NCBI RefSeq assembly: GCF_000316625.1
Contig: NC_019676.1
Location: forward strand, 979,001 to 1,043,000
Length of the DNA: 64,000 nucleotides
Reading direction: 5' to 3'
From: Nostoc sp. PCC 7107
GTDB taxonomy: Bacteria > Cyanobacteriota > Cyanobacteriia > Cyanobacteriales > Nostocaceae
Part shown: positions 1-9,488 of the stretch, in pieces
How positions within the stretch are numbered: position 1 is the first letter of the stretch
How the letters are laid out: each line of letters begins with the position of its first letter
Notes under the pieces: generated by a model
What the model was told of the DNA's origin: nothing
The model's input: only the letters and a program-made list of their open reading frames with translations
Database searches by the model: none
Program-made: the position numbers and the translations under genes

Positions 1-167
1 ATTTTAATACCGATGATATTTTAGAAGCCGCCAGCCAAATCATCCCCTTGGCGCGAACTGCTGTAGAACAAATTCAAAAACTGCAAGAATGGGCTGCGGC
101 CGGGAGAGCGCGTCTAGCCTCAAAACACAGTCCATTAAGCGACCGCATTCACCGACAATTGCAGTAA
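1..167 (+). CDS. C-terminal end of an unrecognised protein (5' truncated by window)
   Basis: An open frame runs from base 3 to a TAA at 165-167 and has no start inside the window. The roughly 54 visible residues are helical and charged (motifs AASQIIPLARTAVEQIQ and LQEWAAAGRARLAS, ending RIHRQLQ). I do not recognise the family. The codon pattern and the clean stop just before a repeat-filled spacer suggest the genuine 3' end of a gene transcribed toward the SH3-domain gene. Nothing more can be said without the upstream sequence. Confidence 0.6.
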   Translation, partial: FNTDDILEAASQIIPLARTAVEQIQKLQEWAAAGRARLASKHSPLSDRIHRQLQ

Positions 168-224
168 TTAGTTTAGGGTCAATAGTCCATTGTCCAAAAG
201 GATGAAGCCTAAACAATACAATTT

Positions 225-308
225 CATACTTCATCCTTTATACTTCGTACTTCACTATTGACTATTGACCATTGACCGTTGACCATTGACTATTGACTAT
301 TGACTATT
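225..308. repeat. STRR: 12 consecutive heptanucleotide units
   Basis: Twelve 7-base units follow in strict phase with no interruption. They begin with variants of CATACTT, pass through CACTATT, and end as GACTATT/GACCATT/GACCGTT variants. This is the short tandemly repeated repetitive type known from heterocyst-forming cyanobacteria. The array fills the spacer before the SH3-domain gene and contains the TTG at 300 that could be taken as its start. Confidence 0.9.
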
Positions 309-317
309 AAACTAACT

Positions 318-791
318 ATGCTTTCTGGTTTACTAAAGTTAATCCTAGGTTTCGTCTTAGCGATCGCTGTTTTATTAGGTACAGGTCTGACAGTGGCGCT
401 TTATTTTGTTAACCAAACTGCGATACCGCCGAATAAACCTATTTTTGCCAACGACAATCCCTCTTTAAAAAACCAAGCAACTAAAGAAGCCAAAGACGAA
501 TCTACGCTGACACCTGAATCTGAGTCAACGCCAACACCCACACCAACGCCAACACCCACACCCACTAAACAGTTACCACCTGGAGCTTATCAAGGACGTG
601 TTACTTGGTCTGAAGGATTAAGTTTACGTGCAGAACCAAATCAGGAGGCGGAAAAATTAGGGGGAGTGACTTTCAATCAAAAAATCACAGTTTTAGAAGA
701 AAACCCAGATAAAACTTGGGTAAAGATTCGTCCAGAAGGTGGCGAACAAGAAGGTTGGGTAAAAATTGGCAATATTGAACGTGTCAACTGA
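318..791 (+). CDS. membrane-anchored SH3-domain protein
   Basis: I chose the ATG at 318 because the upstream in-frame TTG at 300 lies inside the heptamer repeat. The product of about 157 residues has an N-terminal hydrophobic segment (LLKLILGFVLAIAVLLG...) acting as signal anchor, then a polar region, then a Thr-Pro run, and a C-terminal bacterial SH3-like domain with the motifs GLSLRAEPNQEAEKLGG and GWVKIGNI. Such domains typically bind peptidoglycan or protein ligands in the periplasm. The Thr-Pro run is a probable flexible spacer. No clear Shine-Dalgarno precedes the start. The specific function is unknown. Confidence 0.75.
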   Translation: MLSGLLKLILGFVLAIAVLLGTGLTVALYFVNQTAIPPNKPIFANDNPSLKNQATKEAKDESTLTPESESTPTPTPTPTPTPTKQLPPGAYQGRVTWSEGLSLRAEPNQEAEKLGGVTFNQKITVLEENPDKTWVKIRPEGGEQEGWVKIGNIERVN

Positions 792-880
792 AGTCTACAA
801 CCTATTCCTTTCTCCCTAAACTTCATATTTTTTTAGCAAAAGCCACAATTACTGCCAGCCAAAAGTGGTATATTTTTATA

Positions 881-896
881 TACACTAATTAGTGTA
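881..896. promoter_or_regulatory. perfect 16-bp palindrome in the 792-1093 spacer
   Basis: TACACTAATTAGTGTA is perfectly self-complementary and sits in an AT-rich spacer about 200 bp upstream of the cell-wall-binding protein gene. Its length and symmetry fit a dimeric regulator site, but no regulator can be named. I see nothing else in this roughly 300-bp spacer. Confidence 0.4.
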
Positions 897-1093
897 ATTA
901 GCAGTAAAAAAATTATAATCTCTACTTACTTTTAACCCAAATTCATTAAGATAAAAATTTTAGTCTCTTACCGAAAAATCTTTTGCCCGTTGTGATGTAA
1001 ACAAATAGCACAACCCATAAAAGTCGATAACAAGTCAGTTAAAAAACTCTTTTACTCAGGGAATTGTCATCAGCCAACAACTTGGTAAAAATC

Positions 1094-2608
1094 ATGGAAG
1101 CCATTGGTTATCTTTATGTCGCCTCAGCCTACGAAGCATCAGAAAACATTGAGATTGTACCGATAAAATGGGAATTTAAATTTTTGCATTGGCCTAAACT
1201 GTCTAGCCCAGTTGCCATGCGTCTTTTATCTTTAGCACTGACTATAAGTATTTTAAATTTAGCTGACCAAACTTTAGCACTCCAGCAAGCAGGTAGTCGC
1301 GGCACAGCCGTCACCAATATTCAGAAGTGTTTAAAAAATTTAGGTTATTTTAATGGCCCGCTAACTGGTAGGTTTGCAAGTTTAACTCAGCAAGCAGTTA
1401 TTGGTTTTCAAAAAGCTAAAGGACTAGCTGTTGATGGAATGGTTGGTGCTAAAACTCAACAAGCTTTACAACAATCATGCCAAAGTCAAATCAAGCCTGA
1501 AAGTAGCAATGGCCAATTGCGATTTGGTAATAAAGGTCAAGCTGTTTCCCAATTACAACAAAATTTGCGCCAGTTGGGCTATTTTAATGGCCCCAAAACT
1601 GGCTATTTTGGTTCACAAACTCGCCAAGCACTCATCCGATTTCAGCAAGCTGCTCAAATTCCCACTAACGGAGTTGTTGATAGTCGCACAGCCCAAGCGC
1701 TACAAAGTAATTTAAGTGTAGGTGGTGAATATCCCCTCCTCTCGGAAGGTAGCAATGGCCCAGGGGTGACAAAATTACAACAACGTTTGCGGGATTTAGG
1801 TTACTTCAAGATGAATCCCACTGGAAATTTTAGAAGCGTCACGAAAAATGCCGTAATTGCATTTCAACGCCAAGCAGGCTTACCAGCAACTGGGGTTGCT
1901 AATGCCCAAACTTGGGATGCACTCTATAATTCTGGTCAGGTACCAGGTAGCAATAATTCTGCGAGTCAGCAAGTCAGAGATGTACAACAATTACTACAAG
2001 ATTTAGGATACTACAATGGTACTCCTACTGGTACTGTCGGCACACTGACACGAGATGCGATCGCCCAATTTCAACGAGACAAGGGACTCCCAGCCGATGG
2101 GATTGTTGATGCCCAGCTTGTGAAAGCCGTGCGTCAAGCTTGGGAAGCGAGATATTCTAATCAACCCACCAGAACGGTTCTCGCAATGGGTGCAAAAGGC
2201 AATAATGTCAAGGCAGTTCAAGAGCGTTTATCGCAATTAGGTTACTTTAATCGATCTTTGGATGGCATTTTTGGTGAATATACTAAAAATTCCGTTTTAG
2301 AATTCCAAAAAGATTATCGCTTAAATCCCACTGGCAAAGTAGATGGGCAAACTTGGCAAGTATTAGGCTTTGATAATTCTGTGGCTACAAATCGTCCTGT
2401 GAGTAATCGTTATTATGTAGCAGCAGTGCCGATGCAAAATAGCGATACCCTTGACAAAGTGCGGCGCTTTGTCCCCAATGCTTTCCCAGATATGTCTATG
2501 CCAGGAAATTATGTGAATGCTGGGGCATTTAGCGATCGCTCCGTTGCTGAAAATCTCACGAAAATGTTACGCTCCAAAGGACTAAACGCCAAAGTGCAGT
2601 TTATTTAG
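1094..2608 (+). CDS. peptidoglycan-binding protein with five PG_binding_1 repeats and SPOR-like end
   Basis: The ATG at 1094 is preferred over the TTG at 1064. The product has about 504 residues. After a polar N-terminus and a hydrophobic segment (MRLLSLALTISILNLA), five repeats of about 60-75 residues follow, each with the PG_binding_1 signature (variants of LQxxLxxLGYFNG...TGxFG..T..AV..FQ...GL...G..D..T..AL). The last 70 residues (YYVAAVP..., then YVNAGAFSDRSVAENLTKML and AKVQF) resemble a SPOR fold, which binds denuded glycan strands. The family knowledge points to cell-wall binding in the periplasm. No catalytic domain is visible, so it is probably an anchor or scaffold rather than a hydrolase. 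Confidence 0.85.
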   Translation: MEAIGYLYVASAYEASENIEIVPIKWEFKFLHWPKLSSPVAMRLLSLALTISILNLADQTLALQQAGSRGTAVTNIQKCLKNLGYFNGPLTGRFASLTQQAVIGFQKAKGLAVDGMVGAKTQQALQQSCQSQIKPESSNGQLRFGNKGQAVSQLQQNLRQLGYFNGPKTGYFGSQTRQALIRFQQAAQIPTNGVVDSRTAQALQSNLSVGGEYPLLSEGSNGPGVTKLQQRLRDLGYFKMNPTGNFRSVTKNAVIAFQRQAGLPATGVANAQTWDALYNSGQVPGSNNSASQQVRDVQQLLQDLGYYNGTPTGTVGTLTRDAIAQFQRDKGLPADGIVDAQLVKAVRQAWEARYSNQPTRTVLAMGAKGNNVKAVQERLSQLGYFNRSLDGIFGEYTKNSVLEFQKDYRLNPTGKVDGQTWQVLGFDNSVATNRPVSNRYYVAAVPMQNSDTLDKVRRFVPNAFPDMSMPGNYVNAGAFSDRSVAENLTKMLRSKGLNAKVQFI

Positions 2609-2657
2609 CATTTCGATACTGTAGATATAGATTGCCATATCAAACCCAAATAAGAGA

Positions 2658-2855
2658 ATGCCAGATTCAGCATTTATTATCTTTATTGTTTTTGGCTTTG
2701 TTTGGGTAGCGATGGGCGCAATTGCCATCATCGCCCTATTCAAGTCGGAAGGCCAACAAATTCGCTTTGATAAATGGGGATTGCTCGTAACTATCCCGAT
2801 TATCATCCCAATTGTGATTGTGTTGTTATACCAGGTAATTAGACCATTAATTTAG
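2658..2855 (+). CDS. small two-helix membrane protein
   Basis: This 65-residue protein has two long hydrophobic segments (about 5-28 and 42-62) separated by a short polar loop with GQQIRFDKWG. The frame starts about 50 bases after the preceding gene and may be co-transcribed with it. Its TAG stop lies inside the perfect hairpin that ends the transcription unit. I do not recognise a named family. The combination of two clean helices, spacing and terminator supports a real gene. Confidence 0.65.
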   Translation: MPDSAFIIFIVFGFVWVAMGAIAIIALFKSEGQQIRFDKWGLLVTIPIIIPIVIVLLYQVIRPLI

Positions 2856-2880
2856 AGACGTTACACTGCAACGTCTCTAA
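2852..2880. terminator. bidirectional hairpin between convergent genes
   Basis: An 11-bp perfect stem (TTAGAGACGTT at 2852-2862 with AACGTCTCTAA at 2870-2880) closes a 7-base loop. It lies between the small membrane protein gene and the convergent rnj gene and overlaps the former's stop codon. A hairpin with the same TAGAGACG core lies at 63682-63713, so this is probably one member of an interspersed palindromic family used as a terminator. Confidence 0.7.
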
Positions 2881-2899
2881 ATTATCTACTCAGCACTCC

Positions 2900-4669
2900 T
2901 TAAGATGCAACTTGTGCCGCTGTCCGAGTTCGCCGCCTTCTACCATCCGCAACTTTTACAGGTGGTTCATCAGGAATTTGCATCAACAAGGTAACAGTTG
3001 GTTGACATTGTAATTCCCGACGAATTGAACGGGCTAATTCTCGTTCTAGAGTTCCTTGCAATCCACCCCAGTCGATTTCTGGTTGTTCACCTTCTAGAGA
3101 GGCAAATTCTGACCAACGCACGCCCAGGATTTCTTCAATGCGCTGCTGTACCCATTTTTGGATCAGCGATCGCTCAACGCTGGTAACAACACCACGCAAG
3201 TGAATTTCTGGCTTGGCCATCAGTTTACCAGTCCAATCAATCGCCGCAGCAATAGTTACAATCCCTTCTTCTGCCATACGTTGCCGTTCTTGCAGCACCT
3301 TGGCACTGACCATCCCAGAACTAGAAGTATCCACCAGTTCTATCCCCGCCTGCACTTTACCAGCCGCACGGATGGAATTTTCTGTCAGTTCGACAATATC
3401 CCCATTCTGGATAATCACCATATTTTCGGCGGGGATACCCATGCTTTGGGCAGTTTCGGAGTGTTTAACTAACATCCGATGTTCACCGTGAACGGGCAAA
3501 AAGAACTTGGGACGAGTTAAAGCAATCATCAACTTTTGGTCTTCTTGACAGCCGTGACCAGAAACGTGAATTCCCTTATCTCGTCCGTAGACCACTTTCG
3601 CACCCTGAATCATCAACTTATCAATGGTGTTGACAACTGCGATCGTATTGCCAGGAATAGGGTTGGCAGAGAAGACAACAGTATCGCCTTCCCTGATTTT
3701 GATATGGGGGTGTTCTTGGTTAGCAATCCGGGTCATTGCCGCCATTGTCTCGCCTTGAGAACCTGTGGTGAGAATCAACACATTTTCGCCCGGCAGATTG
3801 CGAACTGTATGCAGTGGTTGCAGTAAGTTATCTTCACACTTGACATAACCCAAATTACGGGCATGGGCAATCAAATTCAGCATGGAACGCCCAACAACTG
3901 TTACCACACGATTGTGTTTCTGCGCCAGTTGCAAAATCATGTTGATGCGATGCACCGAAGAGGCGAAGGTAGTGACAAACAATCGTCCAGTGGCTTGACT
4001 AAATACCCGATCCAAATTTGGATATACCGAACGTTCCGAAGGGGTGAATCCGGGGACTTCTGAGTTGGTGGAATCACTCAGCAAGCACAGCACACCTTTT
4101 TCACCATGTTCTGCTAAACGCTGCACGTCAAATTTTTCCCCATCAACTGGGGTGTGGTCAAATTTAAAATCCCCTGTGTGAATCACGACACCCAGAGGAG
4201 TATGAATAGCAACGGTAAAACTATCAGCGATGGAATGGGTATTACGAATGTACTCAACAAAGAAATGTTCGCCAATCCTGACTAAATCACGGGGCAGAAC
4301 TGAACGCAACTCGGTGCGATCGCGTACTCCTGCTTCTTCTAATTTTCCTTCCAGCATGGCCATTGCCAGCCTTGGCCCGTAAATTACCGGAATTTCAAAT
4401 TGCTTGAGGTGGAAAGCAATACCACCGATATGGTCTTCATGACCGTGAGTAACGACCATTCCTTTAATTTTGTGCCGGTTTTCCCTAAGATAACTAGTAT
4501 CGGGAAGAACAATGTTTACTCCGTGCATTGCTTCTGTAGGGAAGGCTAAACCCGCATCTAATAAGATGATTTCATCATCGTATTCAAAAACGCAGGTATT
4601 TTTGCCAATTTCATGTAAACCGCCCAAAGGAATAATTTTTAGGGCGGAGTTAGCTTCGTTTTTAGCCAT
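2900..4669 (-). CDS. rnj: ribonuclease J
   Basis: This 589-residue protein is a metallo-beta-lactamase/beta-CASP ribonuclease. The zinc-binding motif HGHEDHIGG is at about residues 75-83, beta-CASP motifs follow (GDFKFDHTP, SDSTNSEVPG, TTGSQGE), and a C-terminal domain completes the usual length. Family knowledge: RNase J has 5'-3' exonuclease and endonuclease activity and is central to cyanobacterial mRNA turnover. I chose the ATG at 4669 because an AAGGAGA Shine-Dalgarno lies just upstream and the homologous start MAKNE... is conserved; a longer in-frame start at 4720 has no such support. It is the third gene of asd-dapA-rnj, a neighbourhood also known for dapA and RNase J genes in Bacillus. 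Confidence 0.96.
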   Translation of the reverse strand: MAKNEANSALKIIPLGGLHEIGKNTCVFEYDDEIILLDAGLAFPTEAMHGVNIVLPDTSYLRENRHKIKGMVVTHGHEDHIGGIAFHLKQFEIPVIYGPRLAMAMLEGKLEEAGVRDRTELRSVLPRDLVRIGEHFFVEYIRNTHSIADSFTVAIHTPLGVVIHTGDFKFDHTPVDGEKFDVQRLAEHGEKGVLCLLSDSTNSEVPGFTPSERSVYPNLDRVFSQATGRLFVTTFASSVHRINMILQLAQKHNRVVTVVGRSMLNLIAHARNLGYVKCEDNLLQPLHTVRNLPGENVLILTTGSQGETMAAMTRIANQEHPHIKIREGDTVVFSANPIPGNTIAVVNTIDKLMIQGAKVVYGRDKGIHVSGHGCQEDQKLMIALTRPKFFLPVHGEHRMLVKHSETAQSMGIPAENMVIIQNGDIVELTENSIRAAGKVQAGIELVDTSSSGMVSAKVLQERQRMAEEGIVTIAAAIDWTGKLMAKPEIHLRGVVTSVERSLIQKWVQQRIEEILGVRWSEFASLEGEQPEIDWGGLQGTLERELARSIRRELQCQPTVTLLMQIPDEPPVKVADGRRRRTRTAAQVAS

Positions 4670-4899
4670 TTTCTCCTTGGTTAGATTGTTGTTTAGTGTT
4701 AATAGATTGAAGGTTAGCAAGCTTGTATTAAAGACAACACTGGCTTTCTCTCGGAAAGCAGTTAAATTTCGTTTAGATTTTCAACTGTTTGTTCAATAAA
4801 ATTTTTTTAGCAGCGATAGCACCCTTTTATAAAGTGCCTCTTCAAAATCTGCCCATTATTCGTATACACATTTACGGCAATTTGCCAACCATACACTGC

Positions 4900-5784
4900 C
4901 TAAATTAAATTTAGTTTCTGAAGCAACGCCTCTAGTTTTTGGCTAACTTCTGAGTCAGCATCACATAGCGGCAGACGTGTTGAACCAACCTCCCAACCTT
5001 GAAGTTTAAGTGCTTGTTTAATGGGAATGGGATTTGTAGTGATAAATAAAGCTTTAAATAACGGGAAGAGTTGAAGATGAATATCTCTGGCCTCTGCAAT
5101 TTTTCCCGCACTAAAAGCTTGAATCATCTGCTGTAGTTGGTTGCCTACCAGATGAGAAGCCACACTGACTATCCCTGTTGCCCCCAGCGCTAACAAGGGC
5201 AGTGTGAGGGAATCATCTCCAGCGTAAATCTTAAATTCTTGTGATGTCAAGCGACGGATTTCACTTGCCTGATCTAAATTACCACTGGCTTCTTTGATTC
5301 CAACAATATTATCAATTTCTGCTAATTTGGCAACTGTTTCAGGACTGAGATTCTGTCCGGTACGACCAGGAACATTGTATAACAACACCGGGATATCAGG
5401 ACAAGCTTGGGCAATTGCCTGAAAATGCTGATACAGACCAGCTTGTGGCGGTTTATTGTAATAGGGTACAACTTGTAATGTACCGTGTACTCCTATTTTA
5501 GCTGCCTTTTGAGTAGCCGCGATCGCTTCTTTGGTGGAATTGGAACCACACCCTGCTATCACTTTGGCTTTGCCGGACACGGACTGCAAGACTTCTAAAA
5601 ATAACTGGTATTCCTCTTCCCAAGTTAGAGTTGGGGATTCTCCTGTTGTACCGCATATCACCAACGTATCCGTTCCGTTGTTAGTTAGATGCGCCGCTAG
5701 TTCTGCCGCTAAACCATAGTTAACACTACCGTCTGCTTTGAACGGCGTGATCATAGCGGTTAAAACTCTACCAAAATCTCCCAC
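4900..5784 (-). CDS. dapA: 4-hydroxy-tetrahydrodipicolinate synthase
   Basis: This 294-residue class I aldolase condenses pyruvate with aspartate semialdehyde at the branch point to lysine and diaminopimelate. Visible signatures are GTTGES at about 45-50, YNVPGRTG with the catalytic Tyr at about 136, and IKEASG with the Schiff-base Lys at about 164. The start is GTG at 5784, with AGGAG about 10 bases upstream in CAGGAGTAAAAAGAGG. It follows asd by 138 bp and precedes rnj by about 230 bp on the same strand, so substrate and product genes are adjacent. Confidence 0.97.
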   Translation of the reverse strand: MGDFGRVLTAMITPFKADGSVNYGLAAELAAHLTNNGTDTLVICGTTGESPTLTWEEEYQLFLEVLQSVSGKAKVIAGCGSNSTKEAIAATQKAAKIGVHGTLQVVPYYNKPPQAGLYQHFQAIAQACPDIPVLLYNVPGRTGQNLSPETVAKLAEIDNIVGIKEASGNLDQASEIRRLTSQEFKIYAGDDSLTLPLLALGATGIVSVASHLVGNQLQQMIQAFSAGKIAEARDIHLQLFPLFKALFITTNPIPIKQALKLQGWEVGSTRLPLCDADSEVSQKLEALLQKLNLI

Positions 5785-5922
5785 CCTCTTTTTACTCCTG
5801 ATTACCTGTTTGGTTTTTTCTGTTGGTGGTTTTCTATAATGTAATAGCTTATTTGCTAATTACTTTCAAGAGTGATGCGCTCATTTGTTTTTTGCCATTA
5901 ATGTTTGGCTGATGACGCGAAA

Positions 5923-6966
5923 CTACTGAGAGATGTATGCTTGTGCTGACTTGAGAAGATTTTTTTCCACTAATAATTCAGCAATTTGGACTGCATTCAA
6001 CGCTGCGCCTTTGCGAATTTGATCACCACAAAGCCATAGTTCTAAACCGCAAGGATGAGAAATATCTTGACGAATCCTACCCACCAAAACTTCATCCCGT
6101 CCAGTTGCTTCTATGGGCATCGGAAAATGATTTGCCCGCCAATCTTCTACCAATTTCACCCCAGGAGAGTGGCTTAAAATTTCTCTAGCAGTATCTGGAC
6201 TAAATGGACTAGCAAATTCTAAGTTAATTGCTTCTGAATGGGCTCGGAGTACGGGAACCCGTACACAAGTTGCACTAATTCTAATTTCCTGTGTACCAAA
6301 AATCTTCCGCGTTTCATTTACCATTTTCATTTCTTCCTCACAATACCCAAAATCATTCATGGGTGTGTTATGAGGAAATAAATTAAATGCTAATGGGTAG
6401 GGTAATACTTCCGCTACTGGTTCCTGTCCTTGAAGAATAGCAGCAGCTTGAGTTTTGACTTCTGCCATTGCTTTGGCACCAGCACCACTAGCTGATTGGT
6501 ATGTGGCAGCAATAATTCGTTGGATTGGTTTTACTTGATGCAATGGCCAAATTGCCACTGCCAGCAAAATTGTCGTGCAGTTGGGATTGGCGATAATACC
6601 TTGATGAGAGGCTGCGGCTTGGGGGTTAACTTCTGGTACAACTAACGGAACTTCTGGATTCATCCGAAAAGCACTGGAGTTATCGATAACCACTGCTCCT
6701 TTTGCTACTGCCACCGGAGCCCATTTTTTTGATGTGGAACCGCCAGCGCTGGCCAATACCAAATCTACATTTTCTAAAGCGCGATCGCTAACTGGTTCTA
6801 CTACTAAATTCTCTCCTTTAAATTTAAGAGATCGCCCTACACTGCGCTCAGATGCCAGTAATTTTAATTCCGAAATCGGAAAATTTCGCCTTTCTAATAA
6901 TTCCAGCAACTCTGTTCCGACAGCACCAGTCGCACCCAAAATAGCTACACGATATGTATTAGACAA
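5923..6966 (-). CDS. asd: aspartate-semialdehyde dehydrogenase
   Basis: This 347-residue enzyme reduces aspartyl phosphate to aspartate semialdehyde with NADPH, supplying lysine, methionine and threonine synthesis. It shows the Rossmann motif GATGAVGTEL near the N-terminus and the catalytic cysteine in NPNCTT at about residue 130. The start is a TTG at 6966: AAGGAGGAG lies 8 bases upstream and there is no in-frame ATG at the expected N-terminus (SNTYRVAILG). It is the first gene of the asd-dapA-rnj group. Confidence 0.97.
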   Translation of the reverse strand: MSNTYRVAILGATGAVGTELLELLERRNFPISELKLLASERSVGRSLKFKGENLVVEPVSDRALENVDLVLASAGGSTSKKWAPVAVAKGAVVIDNSSAFRMNPEVPLVVPEVNPQAAASHQGIIANPNCTTILLAVAIWPLHQVKPIQRIIAATYQSASGAGAKAMAEVKTQAAAILQGQEPVAEVLPYPLAFNLFPHNTPMNDFGYCEEEMKMVNETRKIFGTQEIRISATCVRVPVLRAHSEAINLEFASPFSPDTAREILSHSPGVKLVEDWRANHFPMPIEATGRDEVLVGRIRQDISHPCGLELWLCGDQIRKGAALNAVQIAELLVEKNLLKSAQAYISQ

Positions 6967-7584
6967 ATGAACTCCTCCTTATAATTTAAGAGGTAATGAG
7001 TAATGTTTTGAAATTGGAATTTTATGCAAATAGCAGTAGCAGATTTTGAATATTCTTTTGATTTTATTCCAACTTTTTAATCACAGTAGGTTAATTTTTG
7101 AGTTACATATCTTAATAAATAATTTAGCAATTACAATTTCTTATAATTATTCAGTAAGTTTTCTACCAATTAAAAAAGTATATATTATTGTACAACAAAT
7201 TACTGCTCAGAGAAAAACGTTCAGCAACTGCTGCTCAAACATTATTGATGATGAAACAATTATTTTGCCCAAAAGCTTGACTTGGACTTAGGCAGGTAAT
7301 CAATGTACTATGATCCGAGATAGCATCAAGCCAGGACATTAAACCACCGAGCTATGCGGTAAGCATTATAGTTAAACTTGGACTTGTCAGGCAAGAGACC
7401 TCGCAAATAATAAGGGTGTATAGATAAATTTATTGTGGTAAAGTGCCAAGTCTTTGGCCATTGGCAGTAAACTGGATCTCTACTGAAGGCACCTGCCATT
7501 TCCACCTAGAGATATCAAACCACATAAGCGTTCAATAGTCGCTTGTGTGTACTTGGAGTTAAAAATACCAAATAGAGACGAAGC
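6967..7584. other. divergent asd/tig intergenic region
   Basis: About 620 bp of AT-rich sequence separates the divergently transcribed asd and tig genes and must contain both promoters. An 81-codon frame at 7046-7291 begins at TTG without a ribosome-binding site and looks fortuitous. The half nearer tig (about 7290-7560) is less AT-rich and could hold a long tig leader, but I cannot name a structured RNA in it. Confidence 0.5.
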
Positions 7585-9000
7585 ATGAAAGTTACCCAGG
7601 AGAAACTTCCCGCCAGCCAGATAGGGCTGGAAATAGAGATTGCACCAGAAATCACTCAGCAAACTTACGATCAAGTTATTAAAAACTTATCCAGTACTGC
7701 AAATATTCCTGGGTTTCGTAAAGGTAAAGTGCCTCGGCAAATATTGCTTCAGCGCTTAGGCATAACTCGCATTAAGGCAGCAGCCCTAGAAGAATTAATT
7801 CAAAATGGTATAGAGCAAGCAGTCAAACAAGAAGATATCCAAGCAATTGGTCAGCCGCAATTGCGTTCTTCGTTTGAGGACTTGATCAGTAATTATGAAC
7901 CGGGGAAACCCTTTACTTTCTCAGCTGCTGTTGATGTCGAACCAGAAATAAATCTCACCCAATACACTGGTTTACAAGCCCAAGCGGAGGAAGTTAAATA
8001 CGACCCAACACAGGTAGATAGCGTTTTGGAAAAAGAACGCCAACAAATGGCAACTTTGATTCCTGTGGAAGGAAGAGCAGCCCAAATTGGTGATGTTGCT
8101 GTTGTAGATTTTAAAGGTGTGATAGCCAAAGCTGAAGGCGAAGACCCTGATGCCGAACCAACACCAATTCCAGGTGGTGATGCTGCTGATTTTCAAGTGG
8201 AGTTAGAGGAAGATAAATTTATTCCAGGTTTTGTTACAGGCATAATAGGCATGAATCCTGGCGAAACCAAGGAAATTTCAGCCCAGTTTCCAGATCCTTA
8301 CGTTAACCAAGAGTTGGCTGGCAAACCAGCAATTTTTACAGTTACTCTCAAAGAACTAAAGGAAAAAGAACTGCCAGAACTGGACGATGACTTTGCCCAA
8401 GAAGTCAGCGACTTTGAAACCTTAGAGGAACTGCGGAAGTCTCTAGAAGAACGCTATCAAAAAGAAGCTGACGACAAAACTAAAACCAACAAACAAGAAG
8501 CATTGTTGGCAGAATTACTCAAGTATGTAGAAATTGACTTGCCTGGAACCTTAGTTGACCAAGAAGTCGATGCTATGCTGACACAAACAGCCATGCGCCT
8601 ATCGCAGCAGGGCTTGGATGTGAGAAAGCTGTTTACTCAAGATATTCTGCCACAATTGCGGGAGCGATCGCGCGGCGAGGCAATTGAACGCCTAAAACGT
8701 TCTCTAGCCTTACGAGAAATCGGCAAACGCGAGTCTCTCATTGTCACACCAGAAGAACTGCAAGCCAGAGTCACAGAACTTTTAGATCAGTATTCTGAGG
8801 AAGAGGTTGACGAAGATAAACTGAGTTCTATGGTGGAAAACGAACTGCTGAGTGAAAAAATTATCAATTGGCTTTTAGATAACTCATCAGTTGAGCTAGT
8901 ACCAGAAGGAACCTTGAGCGCCAAGGAAGAAGAAGCAACTGCACCAGAGACTGAGGCAAGTAGCAGCGACTCTACGGCAGAATCAGAAGCAGAGGTTTAG
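7585..9000 (+). CDS. tig: trigger factor, ribosome-associated chaperone
   Basis: This 471-residue protein has the trigger factor arrangement: an N-terminal ribosome-binding domain with the GFRKGKVPR signature at about 43-51, a middle FKBP-type peptidyl-prolyl isomerase domain (about 165-250, VVDFKGVIAKAEG through FTVTLKELKEKELPELDDDFAQ), and a helical C-terminal chaperone domain. The C-terminal tail is acidic and Ser/Thr/Glu rich. It heads tig-clpP-clpX, which couples nascent-chain folding to ATP-dependent proteolysis. The ATG at 7585 matches the family N-terminus MKVTQEKLPASQ. Confidence 0.97.
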   Translation: MKVTQEKLPASQIGLEIEIAPEITQQTYDQVIKNLSSTANIPGFRKGKVPRQILLQRLGITRIKAAALEELIQNGIEQAVKQEDIQAIGQPQLRSSFEDLISNYEPGKPFTFSAAVDVEPEINLTQYTGLQAQAEEVKYDPTQVDSVLEKERQQMATLIPVEGRAAQIGDVAVVDFKGVIAKAEGEDPDAEPTPIPGGDAADFQVELEEDKFIPGFVTGIIGMNPGETKEISAQFPDPYVNQELAGKPAIFTVTLKELKEKELPELDDDFAQEVSDFETLEELRKSLEERYQKEADDKTKTNKQEALLAELLKYVEIDLPGTLVDQEVDAMLTQTAMRLSQQGLDVRKLFTQDILPQLRERSRGEAIERLKRSLALREIGKRESLIVTPEELQARVTELLDQYSEEEVDEDKLSSMVENELLSEKIINWLLDNSSVELVPEGTLSAKEEEATAPETEASSSDSTAESEAEV

Positions 9001-9488
9001 GGGTATAAGGGTGCAGGGGTGTAGAGTTGCAAGAGTAATAGGAAACATATTACTCAGCAACGCCACTTGCGACAACGGAGCAAACCTCCCTTCAGGTTCA
9101 CAGTCGCCTGCGGAGGGTTTCCCTCCAGCAGCGCTGATTCACCGCAAAGCAGTGGCTCCTCAGCACTTTCCTTCGGCAATCTCTACTTTTGCGCGATCGC
9201 CAGACATCTGTTCGTGGATTAAGCTAGGGTAGGAAGTGCCTTGTTTGAGTATGAACAATTATTACTCAGCACTCAATCATCAAGATTTAATGGAGGCATT
9301 AATATTGCTGGAATATTAAAAGTAAAATCCTATATTTTCTCATGACCAGAACTTAAGACTGTGTTACACGAGAAAAATCTGGATGAGGCATAATAGTTAA
9401 CACATAGCTCAAATTAAAATCTCATCCGTTAAAAAAAGCAGCGATCGCTGCCTTAAACTAAGTCCTACTAATCGTTAGATGTTCTCCT
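9001..9488. repeat. tig-clpP spacer with interspersed repeat-like sequence
   Basis: From about 9060 to 9235 the spacer is GC-richer than its surroundings. It carries short palindromic blocks (for example GCGGAGGGTTTCCCTCCAGC at 9110-9129) typical of dispersed repetitive sequence in Nostoc-type genomes. A 73-codon frame at 9011-9232 through it is not protein-like. The final 250 bp before clpP is AT-rich, contains a HIP1 site near 9441, and probably holds the clpP promoter. Confidence 0.5.

Noticed and set aside
225-308. CRISPR array
   Set aside because: Units are 7 bp, contiguous and without spacers; no cas gene in the window.
3158-4063. Several plus-strand frames of 66-104 codons antisense to rnj
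   Set aside because: Shadows of the strongly coding minus-strand rnj frame.
7046-7291. 81-codon plus-strand frame in the asd/tig spacer
   Set aside because: Starts at TTG without Shine-Dalgarno, very AT-rich composition, no domain character.
9011-9232. 73-codon frame between tig and clpP
   Set aside because: Runs through repeat-like sequence; composition and motifs are not protein-like.
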